From Rhopalosiphum padi (lineage: Eukaryota; Arthropoda; Insecta; Hemiptera; Aphididae): a stretch of 64,000 bases of DNA. The stretch spans positions 7,750,001 to 7,814,000 of the forward strand of contig NC_083600.1 in NCBI RefSeq assembly GCF_020882245.1. The letters run 5' to 3'. A model generated the notes under the pieces. The model did not search any database and was not told the DNA's origin. It worked only from the letters and a program-made list of their open reading frames with translations. The position numbers were made by a program, and so were the translations under genes. Numbering within the stretch: the first letter of the stretch is position 1; each line of letters opens with the position of its first letter. This document shows positions 50,401-64,000 of this stretch, in pieces.

Positions 50401-51895
50401 ACTCCCGTTTTCCTGTTGGGCTGCGCCTACAACAATCGATCGATAACTCATTAGGAACGAAAGTCGAAATCGGTCCAATCATCAAATATAATGAATTGTA
50501 CTACATATATATATATAGGTGTAAGGTACTAAGGTGTTATCGTTTCGAACGAAACGGGGTGGGTCCGGAGACACCGCGGGGTCGTTACAAGCGACTCACT
50601 AGATTGAAGTTGACAAAGTCCAAGCGTATCTGGCTTATGTCTTTGGATATCTTCTTGACGCGCAACGAGCATTCGCCCACGTCGTTCAACAAGCCCGGGA
50701 AATTCGGATTGACGAAGTACGTGACGTTGTTGGCCACCTCTGCGTTGCACGACGACGTGACTGCGGCAAACCAGGCATGACATATAGTTATAATATCGTA
50801 TATATCATATTCATATTATTAAAACAATCAACATAATATATCATGGTGATGAATGACAGTTCAGTTGCAGAGCACAGCGGTGGCATATACAATGGGTGTG
50901 TTTTTATTTGGGAAAAGGTGTAAAATATGACAACTCCCATTTTTTACTGTATCGTATTATTTGTTTTTGATAAACTATATTTATATATATGTGATATATG
51001 CATATATTTTATATATCGGGTCTTACTATTTTATAAATCTATATTTTGTATCATAAAAAGATCAAAATCATAATTTATAGACTCACGGGCACTGACTAAA
51101 GAAAAACGTTAAAATGTGATATATTTAAATATAACATGTATATACGTAAACCTTACTCAATTATATATATATATATATATATTATTTGCTATGCATAACG
51201 CATATAATATTATGTTAATTTAATATCACAATAAATATAACTATATTATTAATGGCACATCCGCTATTATTCATGATGTCACTTTCCTTTAGGTAAGCCA
51301 CTGTTGAGTAAGGGGGAAGCGCCATATATATATATATATATATATAAACTATCCTAATTCGTGAAAAACTGACCTTTTATATCAGTGATAGACATAGGCG
51401 TAACTTGACAATAAAAAAATACAGCTTTAATTAAAGTTTTAGCTCTACGTCCACAAAAAACTATTATCTTATTACGATTATGCGTAACAGCGTAAAAATA
51501 AAATATGACCGTATGACATTATTATGATAATAACATTATGCATAAAAATAGGCATATAATTTATTATAAAATGTGTGTACATTATACTTACAGACACAAC
51601 ACACTCCGAAACCCAGAGCGCAAGGACCGTGAGACTCTCCGTTTTGTATTCTGCACTCATACGTGTTCAAACACAGGCCTAGAATTACGTAAGAATAATA
51701 ATTTTAATTAATAAAAAAAAAAAAGAAAAAAAAGTCACTGTTATGGTTCGTAACAATATTATGACGATACCGCGATAACGACATTGTGGTCATAAAATAA
51801 ACTTTACCCGTTCTCCGCGAATCGTCGGACAGGCACTCTTCGGTCACCGGCACCGGGAAGAAATTCAACACTGCCAACAACAAATTCCAAAACAT
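47404..51895 (-). CDS. Secreted CUB-domain protein, 360 aa, 10 exons
   Basis: Exons on the minus strand: 51895-51808, 51678-51592, 50760-50600, 50426-50321, 49479-49391, 49247-49097, 48440-48372, 48269-48139, 48043-47959 and 47519-47404. They total 1,083 bp, with every junction GT/AG and in phase. A short hydrophobic leader (FWNLLLAVLNFF) suggests secretion. Residues 21-57 form a cysteine-rich motif with spacing like C...C...GPCALGFGVCC, typical of arthropod CUB-domain proteins. Two CUB-like regions follow: one from C63 (with IRLDFVNF, TDTFVVTGG and ICGLNSGQH), and one around residues 178-250 (CLQYFHEVAGTVQTMNFAVNG and LADQDYVICIRQEHGMCSIAY). A cysteine-rich C-terminus ends LQCSS. Members are abundant in insects and most have no assigned function; binding to extracellular proteins or carbohydrate is inferred from the fold. 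The gene converges with Shaw. Confidence 0.9.
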
Positions 51896-54800
51896 GATTA
51901 ATCACGAGCACTTATCGTGTATATATGTATATCACGTCATATTATATTATGTGCATAAAATCCGAGCGCACGCCCAAAATCATGGTGTGGGAGGAACGCG
52001 GTAACAACAGCGGACCAGTGCTTCGGTCGCTATAACTCGCTATGTATATTTTACTATGATATTATCATTATCGCGATAAGCGAACGATTTTCTCACGTGA
52101 CAATCTGACGAGGTAATTAGATTACGTGACGTCCAATGTGGATGCTCAGCGCTATTATACCTATACAGAGACGCGTTTTTCAGAATTCTGTTTTTACTAT
52201 TTTTTTACTATTTTTTTTTTCTTACCTCTAAACGAATACCTTTTTATCTGTCGCGTGTCATTATAATAATATAATATTAAACGAAATTATATTATAATAT
52301 TATTATTGTCTGTACGTGTGTCGTGCAAGAAATATGTATAGTCATTACATCATTTATAACACTATAAATTATACCACGCGAGTTAGGAGCGGTCATTATC
52401 CCGACACACATTGTACGACGATCATCAACTGTCGTGGTGTCACCCTCAAAACCACCGCAATTTTTGAAACTATACATTATATATCATAAACATTTTTTAT
52501 AACCTATTATTAATATTATATATGTATAAACATATTATATACTTAATTTATACTATTTTTATGACGAGTAGTAATAATCTTGTCTAATACACAAAGGACA
52601 AATTCTGGTAAAATCTCTATTGGTCACACCTCTTTAAGCATTATTATTCATTTGTATTAATAACATAATAATATATTATATATATATATATATATACAAG
52701 ACTATTAACTTTTTTGCTGTTTTCTAAAATTACCTACTTACCACAGAGTTATAAATAGCTTGTGTGGTTTTAAGATTAGTCGTAAAGTCATTTGTTGTTA
52801 TGTGGTCTTTGATAGTCAATAAGACAATATTTTTATTTAGAGACGTATTTTGGTTTTACCAAGAGTAGTTAAGTAGTTGATGATAATAAATTGTTAATAT
52901 TATGATAAATTTAAAAAAAGAACGATTTAATTCGTTTTTATCCGATTTTAAACCGGTACGACGATAATTGCATATATTGATTATTAAATAGTTTAGACGA
53001 TTTTCAATTTTAAAATCACTAAGCTAATAAGGCACAAGTTAAATTGTTTGCATTGCATTTAGCATGCTGGTACATTGAGACCATATTAATAATTATTTTA
53101 CTGGTGTTATTTCAACAATATATGAGTGTATTAGAATGTTTAGCCTGTTTGGGTACGCTTCAAAAGACGATATTTTATTTTGTACACTTTCCGTCAAACA
53201 CCGACGGTGGATGAAATATTTGTGCCAGGACCGGAATCTAACTATAATAGCTTTAAACGTCACCGTGACCTCTATAACACAATTCAATAATATAATACGG
53301 CAAGGATGGGCTTGCGTTACGTGCGGATTTTTTCCTCTCTGATTACTTCGACGTGAATTTCCAGTGATCGTCCGCATCACAATGCAATACCACAATAGTG
53401 TACCACACGTGCTTCTTTATATTATATATGTGGCCGGGACGACCACATTACATTATTATGATGATGATCTACGAACGATATTAAAACGCCATATATATGG
53501 TATAGCTTGTCAAAACGTGTAAATTGCCACTTATCGATCACCGCGTGTTCACGCGCGTATCTACGTTAATGTAATTTACACGAATCGATTTTTTTTTATC
53601 ATTATTATTTATTATTACTACTCTAATATATTATTATAATGCCGTCACCGTCGAAAAAATGCAATCAGTCTCCTGACAACCATGTGAGAGGTGATATTAT
53701 ATACTCTGGGCCCACAATCATGTTCGCTAGCAGGCGGATTACACGTATAATAATAATATTATAGACATAAGAATCCGTTTAAGTTATCTTTTTGTAGTTT
53801 TTAGTTTTTTTTTTTTTTTATTAAAGATGTACTAACATTCATTATGACTAGTTTTTTTTTTTAATTGTAATGTATTTAATGTATTTCCTATTTAATACGT
53901 TGTTTTATTCGAATTCAATATTTTAATTTAAAAAATAAATCCTTATTTATTTTGTTCACACACTAAAAACGTGAGTTTTATGGTTGTATCCATGTAAAAC
54001 AAAGATTACATACATCTATCAAATATAATAAATACATAAATAAACTGTACCTAATAAAACACCATGGTATGAAAAATGTGGTTCGAATTCTAAAGCATGC
54101 ATTTATTCAGTCCAAAGTGAAACAGAATAATTAACATAAGTGGGCAAATTCGTTTACTTGACATAATTTATTATTATAGATATTTTAATTTTTAATTTTT
54201 TGGTATTATTTTACAACATCGATTCCCAATTTCAGGTTTTCTATTTCTTTTCTTGTTAGATATGTGAGTGAGTATGAGTATTTGTGTGTTTTTGTACTTG
54301 ACATTTTGCAGATACACAACTCTATCCATATAGGTTTCACGAAATAAATAAATCAATGGGCGTGTCAGAATTTCTCACGAAGCCATCCATACACGAAGTG
54401 CCAATACGGTAAGCCCACGTGAAAATGCAAAAATAAAAATAGCTCTGTGACAATAATAATATGGGTAAATTTGTTAGCATGTTTATTACGATTTTTGACT
54501 GACTAATAAATTTATTTTTTTTCTCCCGTGAAACGTCTCTATAGACTTTACTACGCAGAGTGAATGTAATAATATATATTTTTATGTAACAAGAAAAATG
54601 AATACTTCATTGTTTTTTAAAACGTACTCTCGTTGAATATTTATCGTCACCGGTAAGATGAATATTTCAAGGAACGATTTTTGCGCACAAAAAATAATAA
54701 TAACAACCACCACCGCCACCATATATATATATATATTATGATGTTGGTAGTTGTGAGTGATACGTTAAATATTTTAAACGTTAATTTATCGAAAACGTTA

Positions 54801-57800
54801 TAACGCGATAATAATAATAACTGTTTGACGTGCGTATAATATATACATATATAATATATTTGGAAAAGGGAAAAAACTCTCAAAAATTCGGGTTTTCCGG
54901 AAATTAAAAACCGAGAAAGGGATTTACATTTAAAAAATTATACTGACAAGTAATATATAATAAAAAGGTCGTCGCCGTATTAATTATATTAAGTGTCCGT
55001 GCTAAATATTTTAGTCGTCGAGAAATTTACCATTTCCCATCCATCCATCATCGTTAATTTAAACGAGGCGCGTTTTTAAATGGTTTTATATCGAGTACGT
55101 TAGGCGTTCTTTGCATTTTTATTTTTATTTTTTTAATTCTATAATTCATGGTAGCGCACGCGTACTATATGAAACACATCAAATTTCTAAGTATAGATAG
55201 CGTAATAATATATTGATTCGAACATAGGCTAGTCAATAAAATCATTTAACAGAAGTTGCCTGCAAGCTAAGTCGAACTGAACGTGAAGTTCTACGTAAGT
55301 AAATCGATCACAAACAATACATATTATTCAATTCTCAATGTTTAATAAACCAATAAGTATATGTAGAGAAAATATTAATTATTTGATTTAATTGTAAAAG
55401 TAATTACCCGATTTCAATAATAGCGCCTGCAAACCGATCAATTGTAATCGTAAACTATTTTTTTTTTTCAGTACAACGACTTTCGAACTAGTTTGTGTTA
55501 TACGCGTGTATAGCGAAAACTTTACAGCCGTCCCGCAACCGAATTTATATAGCTAATTGCCCGGAGACTGTCAACGTGATAGATGGTTATTATTAATATT
55601 TGGCGACGGGCTTTTTGCGCGATAATAACTCAATTTTTCTTTTAGATTCGCCAGAGTGTATTACAACTTGACGGCTATACCAAACTATAGCTCTTACGGA
55701 CAAAAGATCTTTCTTACAAAACAACTTGTTTATAATATCCGATTGGTACCGTATAGTTGGTACGTATATTATTGTGCGGTGTGTATACGCATAAGTGTTT
55801 TCGATAATATTGTCGTGTCCGCATCTGTGCTTTTCAGTACAGCGACAGGTTACTGTCCCAATCTCATCCCTGTCCCCTTCAAGTTACTATTGTAATTTAT
55901 AGAACCACAATGTTAATACTTTATAAACTTATACTAATCTGCACGATTTTATGACTATTTTTATTAGGTATAATATTTTTTTAACATTCTAGTTTTTTCA
56001 ATAAAAATTATTGAGAATTATTTTTCAAACTGTTGCATCTACAAACAATTTATAATATACAACTTAATATGGAATCCAATTCAAGACATATCATTTAAGA
56101 TATTATGTTTTTCATAAATTTATGCCATAACATTAGCACTTTAAATCAATAATTTTATTCTTTCCTTTACGGAGTTGTAGATAGAATTACTAAAAAAGTA
56201 TTGATCACTAAATATTCAAATATGAAATGGAAATTCATATTCCCTTAAAATTAATAAATATATGCATTTTAAGCACTTTTGATATAATGTATATAGCTTA
56301 CTTTCAACGATAAATCTAAAAAGCCAACAAAAAGAAACATGCTAATGTCCTTAATTTTGAGCTGCGAACGTGATGTATCATCCTAAATATATTGATTAAA
56401 CATTATAATATTATAGCTTATAGGCGAAATATGCTACTCTTTTAGAAAACAGTAAGCCATCGTCGATCGATCGTTGTAATATTGACAAAAATAATAACGG
56501 CCTGTCGTCTTGCTCGTCAGATTATTTCACATCGGTTCAATTTTATTTTTCGGACGTCACGTAAGTAAGTATCTAAAACAATTGTATGACTTTCTATTTA
56601 TTTCTCTACTTATATTTCATACACACGTTATATTACGACTTAATCACTAATTTGCACTGTAGAGGCGCAATCATCGATAGTCGCCCACAACAAAAATTTC
56701 AATAATCGGCCTATGCAATTTAATGCCTATAACTCATTAATTATCACGCAATCATATATTATCATTGATGTGGTTCGTTTGTTTCACCGTTTTAAAAATG
56801 ACGTATAATATTAATATAATACATATATCGTCAATTCTATCAAATAATGGTATCACAATTTGGCAGTAGAATATAATATAATATATACTCGCAGAATAAC
56901 GACATTGATTCAAATATAAAGGACGTATTAAAATTGAAGATGTATGAATATTTTGGATTGTTTAAAATTAAAAAAAATAACAGCCGATACGATTAAAGAT
57001 TTAAACGTTTTCTTTTTGATTATATAATACATCAATTTTTAATTTATTCTAGTCATGTTTGAAATCCTGAACAAATATTTGTTTACTGTATATTGTGTCC
57101 ATAGGCCTATTATTGCCTGTTGGCTATTAGGAAATTGATTGCGTGTTCCTTATCCTTTGCTGTATGCATATTTTATACGATTAAAAATATACTAGTTAAT
57201 ATGATTATACGAGTATAATATGTAAAGTATAGACATAGAGGATTTTACGTAAAAGTACATACATATTATACTTCATAATTGAGTAAATCACTGTAATATT
57301 ATATATGTATGATGGAAATTAATCAATCAATTCAATATAATATATCTTTGTAAATATCTGGAAAACGTAATAGTATTTTAATTTTTTCTGGTTTTTTAGA
57401 AAAGTGCTACCAATTTTTTACTTATAACTTTCCAGAGTCCAACCTACATCCAATTCAATATCAGAAATCACATCCAGCATTACGATAATGCGATTCAATC
57501 GGAATTTAAAGTTAAATTATGTTTGACCATATTGAAGATTTGTGTAAGTATGTTATTTTTAATTAGAATTTTAATGTATTGAAATGCTGCGAAAAATATT
57601 CTGCTTCGGGATGTAAAACTAAAAAGTTATTTTTTCATTTAATAAACAAAAACCAGAAATATTATAACTATAAAATAATGTTGATGTTATAACTTTTTTT
57701 TTTTTCAAAAATTTGGTTTTAAATAATATAAAACAATTAAAGTCTGAAATAATGAGTGGAAACACATTAATAAACTAACTGTATATTATATAGGTACTGT

Positions 57801-60800
57801 TACAATAGAAACGCTACAATGCTACAATACAGCTACCATTCTTTTTAAAAAGTCAAAGGCAATCGCTATGTGTCACAAACTCCTCTGCCACACCACTAAA
57901 TTTGAACGAATATCGCTACATATAATACAATATATGAGTGCATATATACTGTTGAAGAACGTATTATGCCACTATAAATATAACGTGCACGTATTCCCTA
58001 TATAATATGGTATTATATGACTTGACGTCGGGGGCTTATCGGTATCTGATCATTTTCTCGTATCTAAAGATATTATAGAGACACCTACAAACATCAAATC
58101 ATATAATATTATGTTAATTTTTATTCGTGCAATTATGGATGTATAATAACTCTATTGATATGATGCTTGTTTGCGAAATCGAAACGATAAATAAAATATT
58201 ATGATTATGTTTTGTATATATTATAATATTTATACAAATATCCAATAATCTAATAATAATTGTTATTAATATAGATTTATAATATATATATATATATGTT
58301 TACTCCTCCCTTATTATATCAAGGTCGCAATGTACAAATTTATAGAGATAATGGCTTATTGAAGATATTTTTTTTTAGTACCTAACCTAAACTTTTTCAT
58401 TGAAATTATTAATATTGGGAACATCACTGTTTATAACTCGTCAAACACTTTTACCCTATTGATTGATCTTTGGTTGACTGTTTATAATAATATTATAAAA
58501 TACTTATATAAACACAAAATAGTAATCATTTGACGTCGTTCAATTGTATTATGTTTTTTTTTTTATTTACGTATATTATATTTGAAAATTGCATTAATCG
58601 AATTTTAAAAACATCTGAGGAATGTTATCGTATTAAAATTACGAGGGACCCTCGTCGTTTCCTTTGCTGCCGTAGATCTAATATAATATTATTAGCATAT
58701 TTAAAATATAAAATATTTCGCAATGTCATATAATATATTATAATATTTGGTTATTTAAAAAAAAATCTATATACAAAGAAAGAGATAATATTAATAGATC
58801 CCACAGATCAATATAATATTATAAGCGATTTTACACTTGCACTGTTATTATGTCTGTGTGTGAAATTACAAACTATAATAATGTATTGTATTGGATGATG
58901 TCGTTACGATTAAAAGCTAATCGGATTATGTCATACATAAATAATGTTATACAGTTCTATATCAATTAATATACAAGTGGTAAGTGCCATATGCATGATT
59001 TTTTAAGGTACATTATTAATTGTTATACATACCTACTATATACTCAAAATTGGAAATATATATAAATTTTAAGATCGAAATTAGGTATTTTAGAAACTGA
59101 TTATTTATATGAAATAATTATTGAACCTAAGTTAGTTGTAAGTTACCGATTTTTGTTTATAATATTATATATTATTGTATAACATTAAATAGGTACTTAC
59201 TTATTACGCATTACGCAATCTAAATATTTTTCCTTCTAATAAAAATAACGGTATTCAAGCAAACAATTATAATTAACACATTTAAAACATGTAGTATTAG
59301 CTACATATACGTCTATAGATGTCAAAAACACAGTATCATCACATAATTTGTTTGGTGAAAAGATACCCAAAAAACTAATCAAATAAATAAAATATTATTG
59401 CGGTATTAACTTCGTTAGCGTGTAATTTGGTCACAACTGTACAGCAATGAAATATTAATCGTTCGTTACTTGATAAAAATAAAATTTTACAATGTGCCTA
59501 CAATATTCACAGAAAAACAATATCAATATTATTTTTAATTGTATTAATATTTTATTGTTAACTATTATAATATACACAGAATATACATAGCTACAGCTTA
59601 GGATCAAACGTAGTCAGATAAATTCGACTTCCAGACTCAGAGACAAGCGTGAAATGAGTGAGAATAAGTAATACATAATTTATCTTACATTATAAATTAT
59701 TTTTATCGGATTGTAATATATTTTGGTTATCAGAGATAACACTAATAATAATAATTGTTCCTAGAATTCTGCAATTATAGTGCGATCAAGTGTTGACATA
59801 AAAATGTTGATGAACATTTTTTTCCATTTATTTTATTATTGAAAAACGGATTCTACTACTTGAATGTAAATAGAAGACGTCAGAAAATTTGTAACATTTA
59901 ATTAAATCGGGTTGGCTGAGTAATTAATTCTATAATATTGATGAAAGTCTCGAGTTAAGCAATATAATAGGTAATTTTTTAATATTGACACTATAGAGAA
60001 TCTTTAGACAAACCATTAAATGCATCATTAAACGCAAATAAAGAGAGATAACGAGAAAAAGAGAGGAATTCAACTCTGCTGGTACGAAATCATTACTGTA
60101 TTTGAATTATGAATCGGTAAAACGAGAACGCGCATTACAAGAATATATCCTACAGTACTTACGTGAAATGGTTAGTGTATCTTGTTTAGATATATTACCC
60201 CTACACAGCAAGAAATGATAAATTATTACGAGTGTAATGACTATGATATCTCAAAACTCATATTTATTATTAAAAATTATAATGTAAACGCTAGACATTT
60301 ATCATCGGCAGTAAAATCGATGCCTCGTACGAACAGAAATAACGTAACGCTGCGTCAGTATACACATACATTTAATTAGAAATATTAAGTGTATAAGTTG
60401 TTGTTATTGAACAATCTAAAGTCAATAGTGTGTTTAATACTACTGAAATAATTCAGTTATAATTCTGTGAATTTCAATTATTAATTTTAATTGGGACGTG
60501 TTTTGCGCTGATGAATAGCACAGCCAAGCACATACAACAATAATGTAATATTGTTAGAAAATAAAATTACGGTAATAATTATTGATAATTGTGCAGTAGA
60601 AGGACAAAATGCTTAATATAATAATTTTCTCTGGATACTATCATACAATATTAAATTATAGTTTTATTATTATTTTCAAGTTGAAAAAAAAACTGTTATC
60701 ATTTAAGGACATAAGAAGTTATATTAAATTCTATAACTTACTATTTAGTTTTTTCTTACATTATCACTAAACATCAATAATATTATAATATGCGAAGTAA

Positions 60801-63179
60801 TTGTATTTACTTAAATGGTCACATTTTTTCATTTAACATTGTTTCTTATATTTTATTATATCAAATTTTGTATAATTTAGAAAACGATAGAACCAAGGTA
60901 ATGATTAATAAAATATATTTTTATTCAATAAAAGATATTGAGTAAAGACAATTTATTTTATCAAATCGTTGTATTAAAATAAATAATAATATTAACATAT
61001 TTTTACTTAAAAACTTTCTTATAAAAGATTAGTTAGAATTACATTATTTTTTCAATAACCCTTTATTTTTCTAATGTTAATTTTTTTTTAAATATATTAA
61101 CTCCTTATCCTAATAATTTTAAGTATAAATTAGTACTTAACAAATATCTTTCAAACAGAGTTTATTTTTTTTTCTGTAATCTTTATTTTACACTAAAGAT
61201 TGAATTAAAAGGTAGTTAAAAATGTACATTTTTAAAAATTTTACCCGGGTTTAAGTATAGATAAATAATTTATAGTATAAATAGTATATTAAATTATCAG
61301 ATATAGATTTATGATTTATTATAATATATTTTATTGAAGATAGACTTTTATTAAGTGTATTGTGTTATATTATAGATGAAGGGTAAAATGTAGAGATCTC
61401 ATTAAAAATATGAAACGTAGAATATAACGAAGTGCACTTCATTAGAACGACATTTATTTATATTACTATGTAAAAGACTGTATTGGTGTGTAACATGTTT
61501 ATTGTATATTACTAATATCAAAGAAATTTGTTTTCAACTCGTACATCATAAATCAAACTTAAAAATATCAATAAAAGTTTTTTTTTTTGTAATACAAAAT
61601 AAAAATATGCCCACATGTTATGAAAGCAGCTGCTATATCGTTTAATCGTCCATTTATATTATACGTCCCATTGCGTTTTATATATTTCTAAAAAAGAAAA
61701 TACATAGTATATACGTAGGCATATATTTTTAAATTCTGAAACTGTGTTTTTGTCGACCCTTTTTTCTGTTTGGTTACTCAATTTTGTTAACAGCAGCAGC
61801 TATATGCTATAGAAGGCATATCCATCTATAGAATACAATTTAATATTATTATCTTTAAAGGCCAGGCTTTATAGACTCGCGAAACAACGATAAGTTGACA
61901 ATGATTCCTATTTTCGGCACTATCGTCTCACATCCACGCAAGATTGTGGCGTACATTATTATTTTTATTATCGGTCCAGAAATCGATTTTTTGTGTTACT
62001 CAAGATTTTGACATAAATAACGGGTGTTTTCTATAAAATTATGTACAATATAAGCTTGAAAATAATATAATAAACACGTTACCTATTGCTATGATATTAT
62101 GATAAATATTGTTTTAAATTTTAACTATTATTATTATTATTTTTCATTTAAATTATATATTTTATGAAACTTTTATCAAAACTAATTTCATAAGATTAAT
62201 TAGCAATATGTACCTATGTAATTATTATTATGTCACAATTTTTTTTTTTTACTCATTAGTACTAAAGTTTCAAGAGGATATTAAACAGTCCTTTTTTTAA
62301 GTGATCGATATAATATAGTTTATCATCCTTTATAATATGTATATCTATTAGTGTGTAATCGTGGTCATAACGAGATGGTTTATTAAATTAATATGGTGTA
62401 TGTTATCGCTCCCCAACCCTTACCTTGCTAACAAATCGCTCACGCAATTAAACGAAATAATATACCATCCCAATTAAATAATTATGAACATGAATAAATC
62501 GCGTAATTTATCATGTTATATTTTTTCCACCATCGCTCAATTTAAATGGACTTATCTCCGTTTCAACATATCTAAAACAATTAGGGCTTTATATCTCGTC
62601 TACTCCAGAAAAGATTGTCTACGTAGGTACCTATACAATTTTATAAATTTAATTCTAATTTAATTTATATTTAATTATTTAATTTTTAATTATATTAATT
62701 AATTTTATATATCTAATTTTTATTAATTTCTATTTTTTAAACAAGTTTAGAAAAGTTTTACGACATATCAAAATCGTAAAATATCATAAAAAATGATTTA
62801 GCCTGTAACTCGTGTAAGTGAACATTTAGAACAGTTTAATTCCTATACGCATACATAACATTAAAATATTGAGTTAAAAACTTAAAGTATAATTAATAAT
62901 TTATTATTTGAGATCTATGGTCAAAAAATGAATGCGGAAACGTATGCAGATTATGCGGAATAGAACAATTAGTATGCTTGTATTATAATGTATTATAACC
63001 TGTGCTCACTGATAATCTAATAAACTAGTTTATATTTTTATTCGCCAGAGGGAAAACGTCGCTCTTGAACTTGACCAACTGCCGTACGAGTGGCCTTGCG
63101 CACACCGTTAACCGTAAAACATAACCTGGTAGCCGGTTTCGTTTTGGTCACTGACGAAAGGACAACGGCAACGACGGTC
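51896..63179. other. Intergenic DNA, 11.3 kb: no gene seen
   Basis: AT-rich DNA with (TA)n tracts (for example about 52677-52694) and palindromic AT-rich runs near 52265-52308. The longest frames (such as 53093-53395 on the minus strand, 100 codons) carry no recognisable domain. The left end should include the promoter of the CUB-domain gene and the right end that of the gene starting at 63180; I see no convincing core-promoter motif for either. Confidence 0.55.
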
Positions 63180-63295
63180 ATGGCTGAGGCCGCTCTCTAT
63201 TTAATAATAATAATGATAATAATATGTGGAACACTAGCGGTGGTGGCGGCGCATGGATGTGACCTGTTTAACCAGAACCGTGTTCCACTTTTTAC
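63180..63295 (+). CDS. First exon of an unrecognised secreted protein gene
   Basis: ATG at 63180 opens a frame encoding a 5-residue N-terminus, a strongly hydrophobic stretch (LYLIIIMIIICGTLAVVAA) and then HGCDLFNQNRVPLF. This fits a cleaved signal peptide ending near residue 24-26. The exon ends in phase 2 at the donor AC|GTAAGA. It is followed by an exon that fits in frame. I do not recognise the protein; the gene continues beyond the window. The upstream open frame from 63090 is in the same frame, but the ATG at 63180 is preferred because the signal peptide starts there. Confidence 0.65.
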
Positions 63296-63380
63296 GTAAG
63301 ATTCCGGTCGAATTTAATACGCGCGTATGGTAGACAGTAGACATAATAATAAATACTAAACAATAAATATATATACTTAG

Positions 63381-63450
63381 TACGTTACCGGCCATTTCTT
63401 ATGGTCCCTACACCGTAAAGCTTTTCGACGCCTTTCAAGCAATATCACAA
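63381..63450 (+). CDS. Probable second exon of the same secreted protein gene
   Basis: Acceptor TACTTAG at 63374-63380 and a very good donor CAA|GTAAGTT at 63451 bound 70 bp that complete the split codon and add 23 codons without a stop (TLPAISYGPYTVKLFDAFQA and so on). The intron is only 85 bp. Phase agreement, both splice sites and lower AT content than the flanks support it. The next exon is not visible before 64000. No domain was recognised. Confidence 0.55.
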
Positions 63451-64000
63451 GTAAGTTAATCCGCCGTAATTAATTGTATTTCATATGCCATTTTAACGTT
63501 TTTTTTTTGTAATAATAACTATTGATTATATCACTGTACTACGTGAATTATGCACGTTCGATATTAGTAGTCGGTTAAAATACATCCAGTATTCGCGTTT
63601 ATATATAAAAAAAAATATAAAAACAACACAAAATTAAAATATTAACGATCTAGTGAATTTAAAAAAATAATCTACATGTACACTAACTGAAATGTGTTTT
63701 GTATAAAATTGTATGAATGATGTATACTGTAATATATACATCCGAAAAGTTTCTATACGATACGAGTTTATAATTACAAGAGTTTTAAAAGTATCATTGA
63801 CAAGAGTGTAAATCTATATCATTAAAAGATTTTATAGTGTAGTTACCACGTTTTTGTTTTTCAAAGTATACTTAGTTTTAAACTATGGAAATGTTACCGT
63901 GTAACGTTAATATTATTGTGTAATGTATGTGTGTGTGTGTTTATTAGTTAGGTATGTATTTTCTGTTATGTTATCTCGTCGCGTTCAGAAAACCATACTT
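63451..64000. other. Intron sequence to window end
   Basis: AT-rich, with a (GT)n run near 63929-63940. No further exon was recognised. Confidence 0.5.

Noticed and set aside
49819..50780. Several + strand ORFs (up to 179 codons) opposite the CUB-domain gene
   Set aside because: Antisense shadows of GC-rich exons and intron; the minus-strand exons have consistent splice sites and a known family.
53093..53395. 100-codon minus-strand ORF in the intergenic region
   Set aside because: No domain or splice support found; isolated in AT-rich DNA. Kept as non-coding.

Overview
The window is a stretch of AT-rich insect chromosome. It is most likely from an aphid or a close hemipteran. This is inferred from the very AT-rich non-coding DNA, the GC-rich well-spliced exons, an insect Shaw-type potassium channel, an arthropod CUB-domain secreted protein and the transposon types; there is no species-specific marker. 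Genes are sparse and interrupted by long introns, and none is organised as an operon.

Layout. (1) A Shaw (Kv3-type) voltage-gated K+ channel gene lies on the + strand from 818 to 44790, with three coding exons visible: the end of the N-terminal region, then one large exon with S1 to S6 and the pore, then a short last exon with the stop codon. The 5' exon(s) with the start codon lie left of the window. The two introns are 17.0 kb and 25.6 kb. (2) Intron 1 holds a complete BEL/Pao LTR retrotransposon (7163-16429, minus strand, 5-bp target duplication GCTGT). Its two LTRs differ only by a 56-bp tandem copy and one base in an A-run, so far as I could align them by eye. Its gag region is broken by a nested solo LTR of another element (12936-13950, TSD CTTT). 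(3) Intron 2 holds a 7.85-kb DNA transposon (25468-33317, minus strand) with 13-bp terminal inverted repeats. It carries an uninterrupted 695-aa CACTA-like transposase and an eight-exon companion gene for a 464-aa DUF4806-type protein. Every splice junction of the companion keeps the frame, so the element looks intact and possibly autonomous. (4) A ten-exon minus-strand gene (47404-51895) converges on Shaw and encodes a 360-aa secreted CUB-domain protein. (5) At the right edge, two exons (63180-63295 and 63381-63450) form the start of an unrecognised + strand gene with a signal peptide; it continues outside the window.

The rest is AT-rich intronic or intergenic DNA with simple repeats and one 366-bp foldback. 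The best candidate for an under-described system is the two-gene CACTA-like element: its ends begin CCCAGACAGC rather than the canonical CACT(A/G), and it carries a conserved-looking DUF4806 partner gene.
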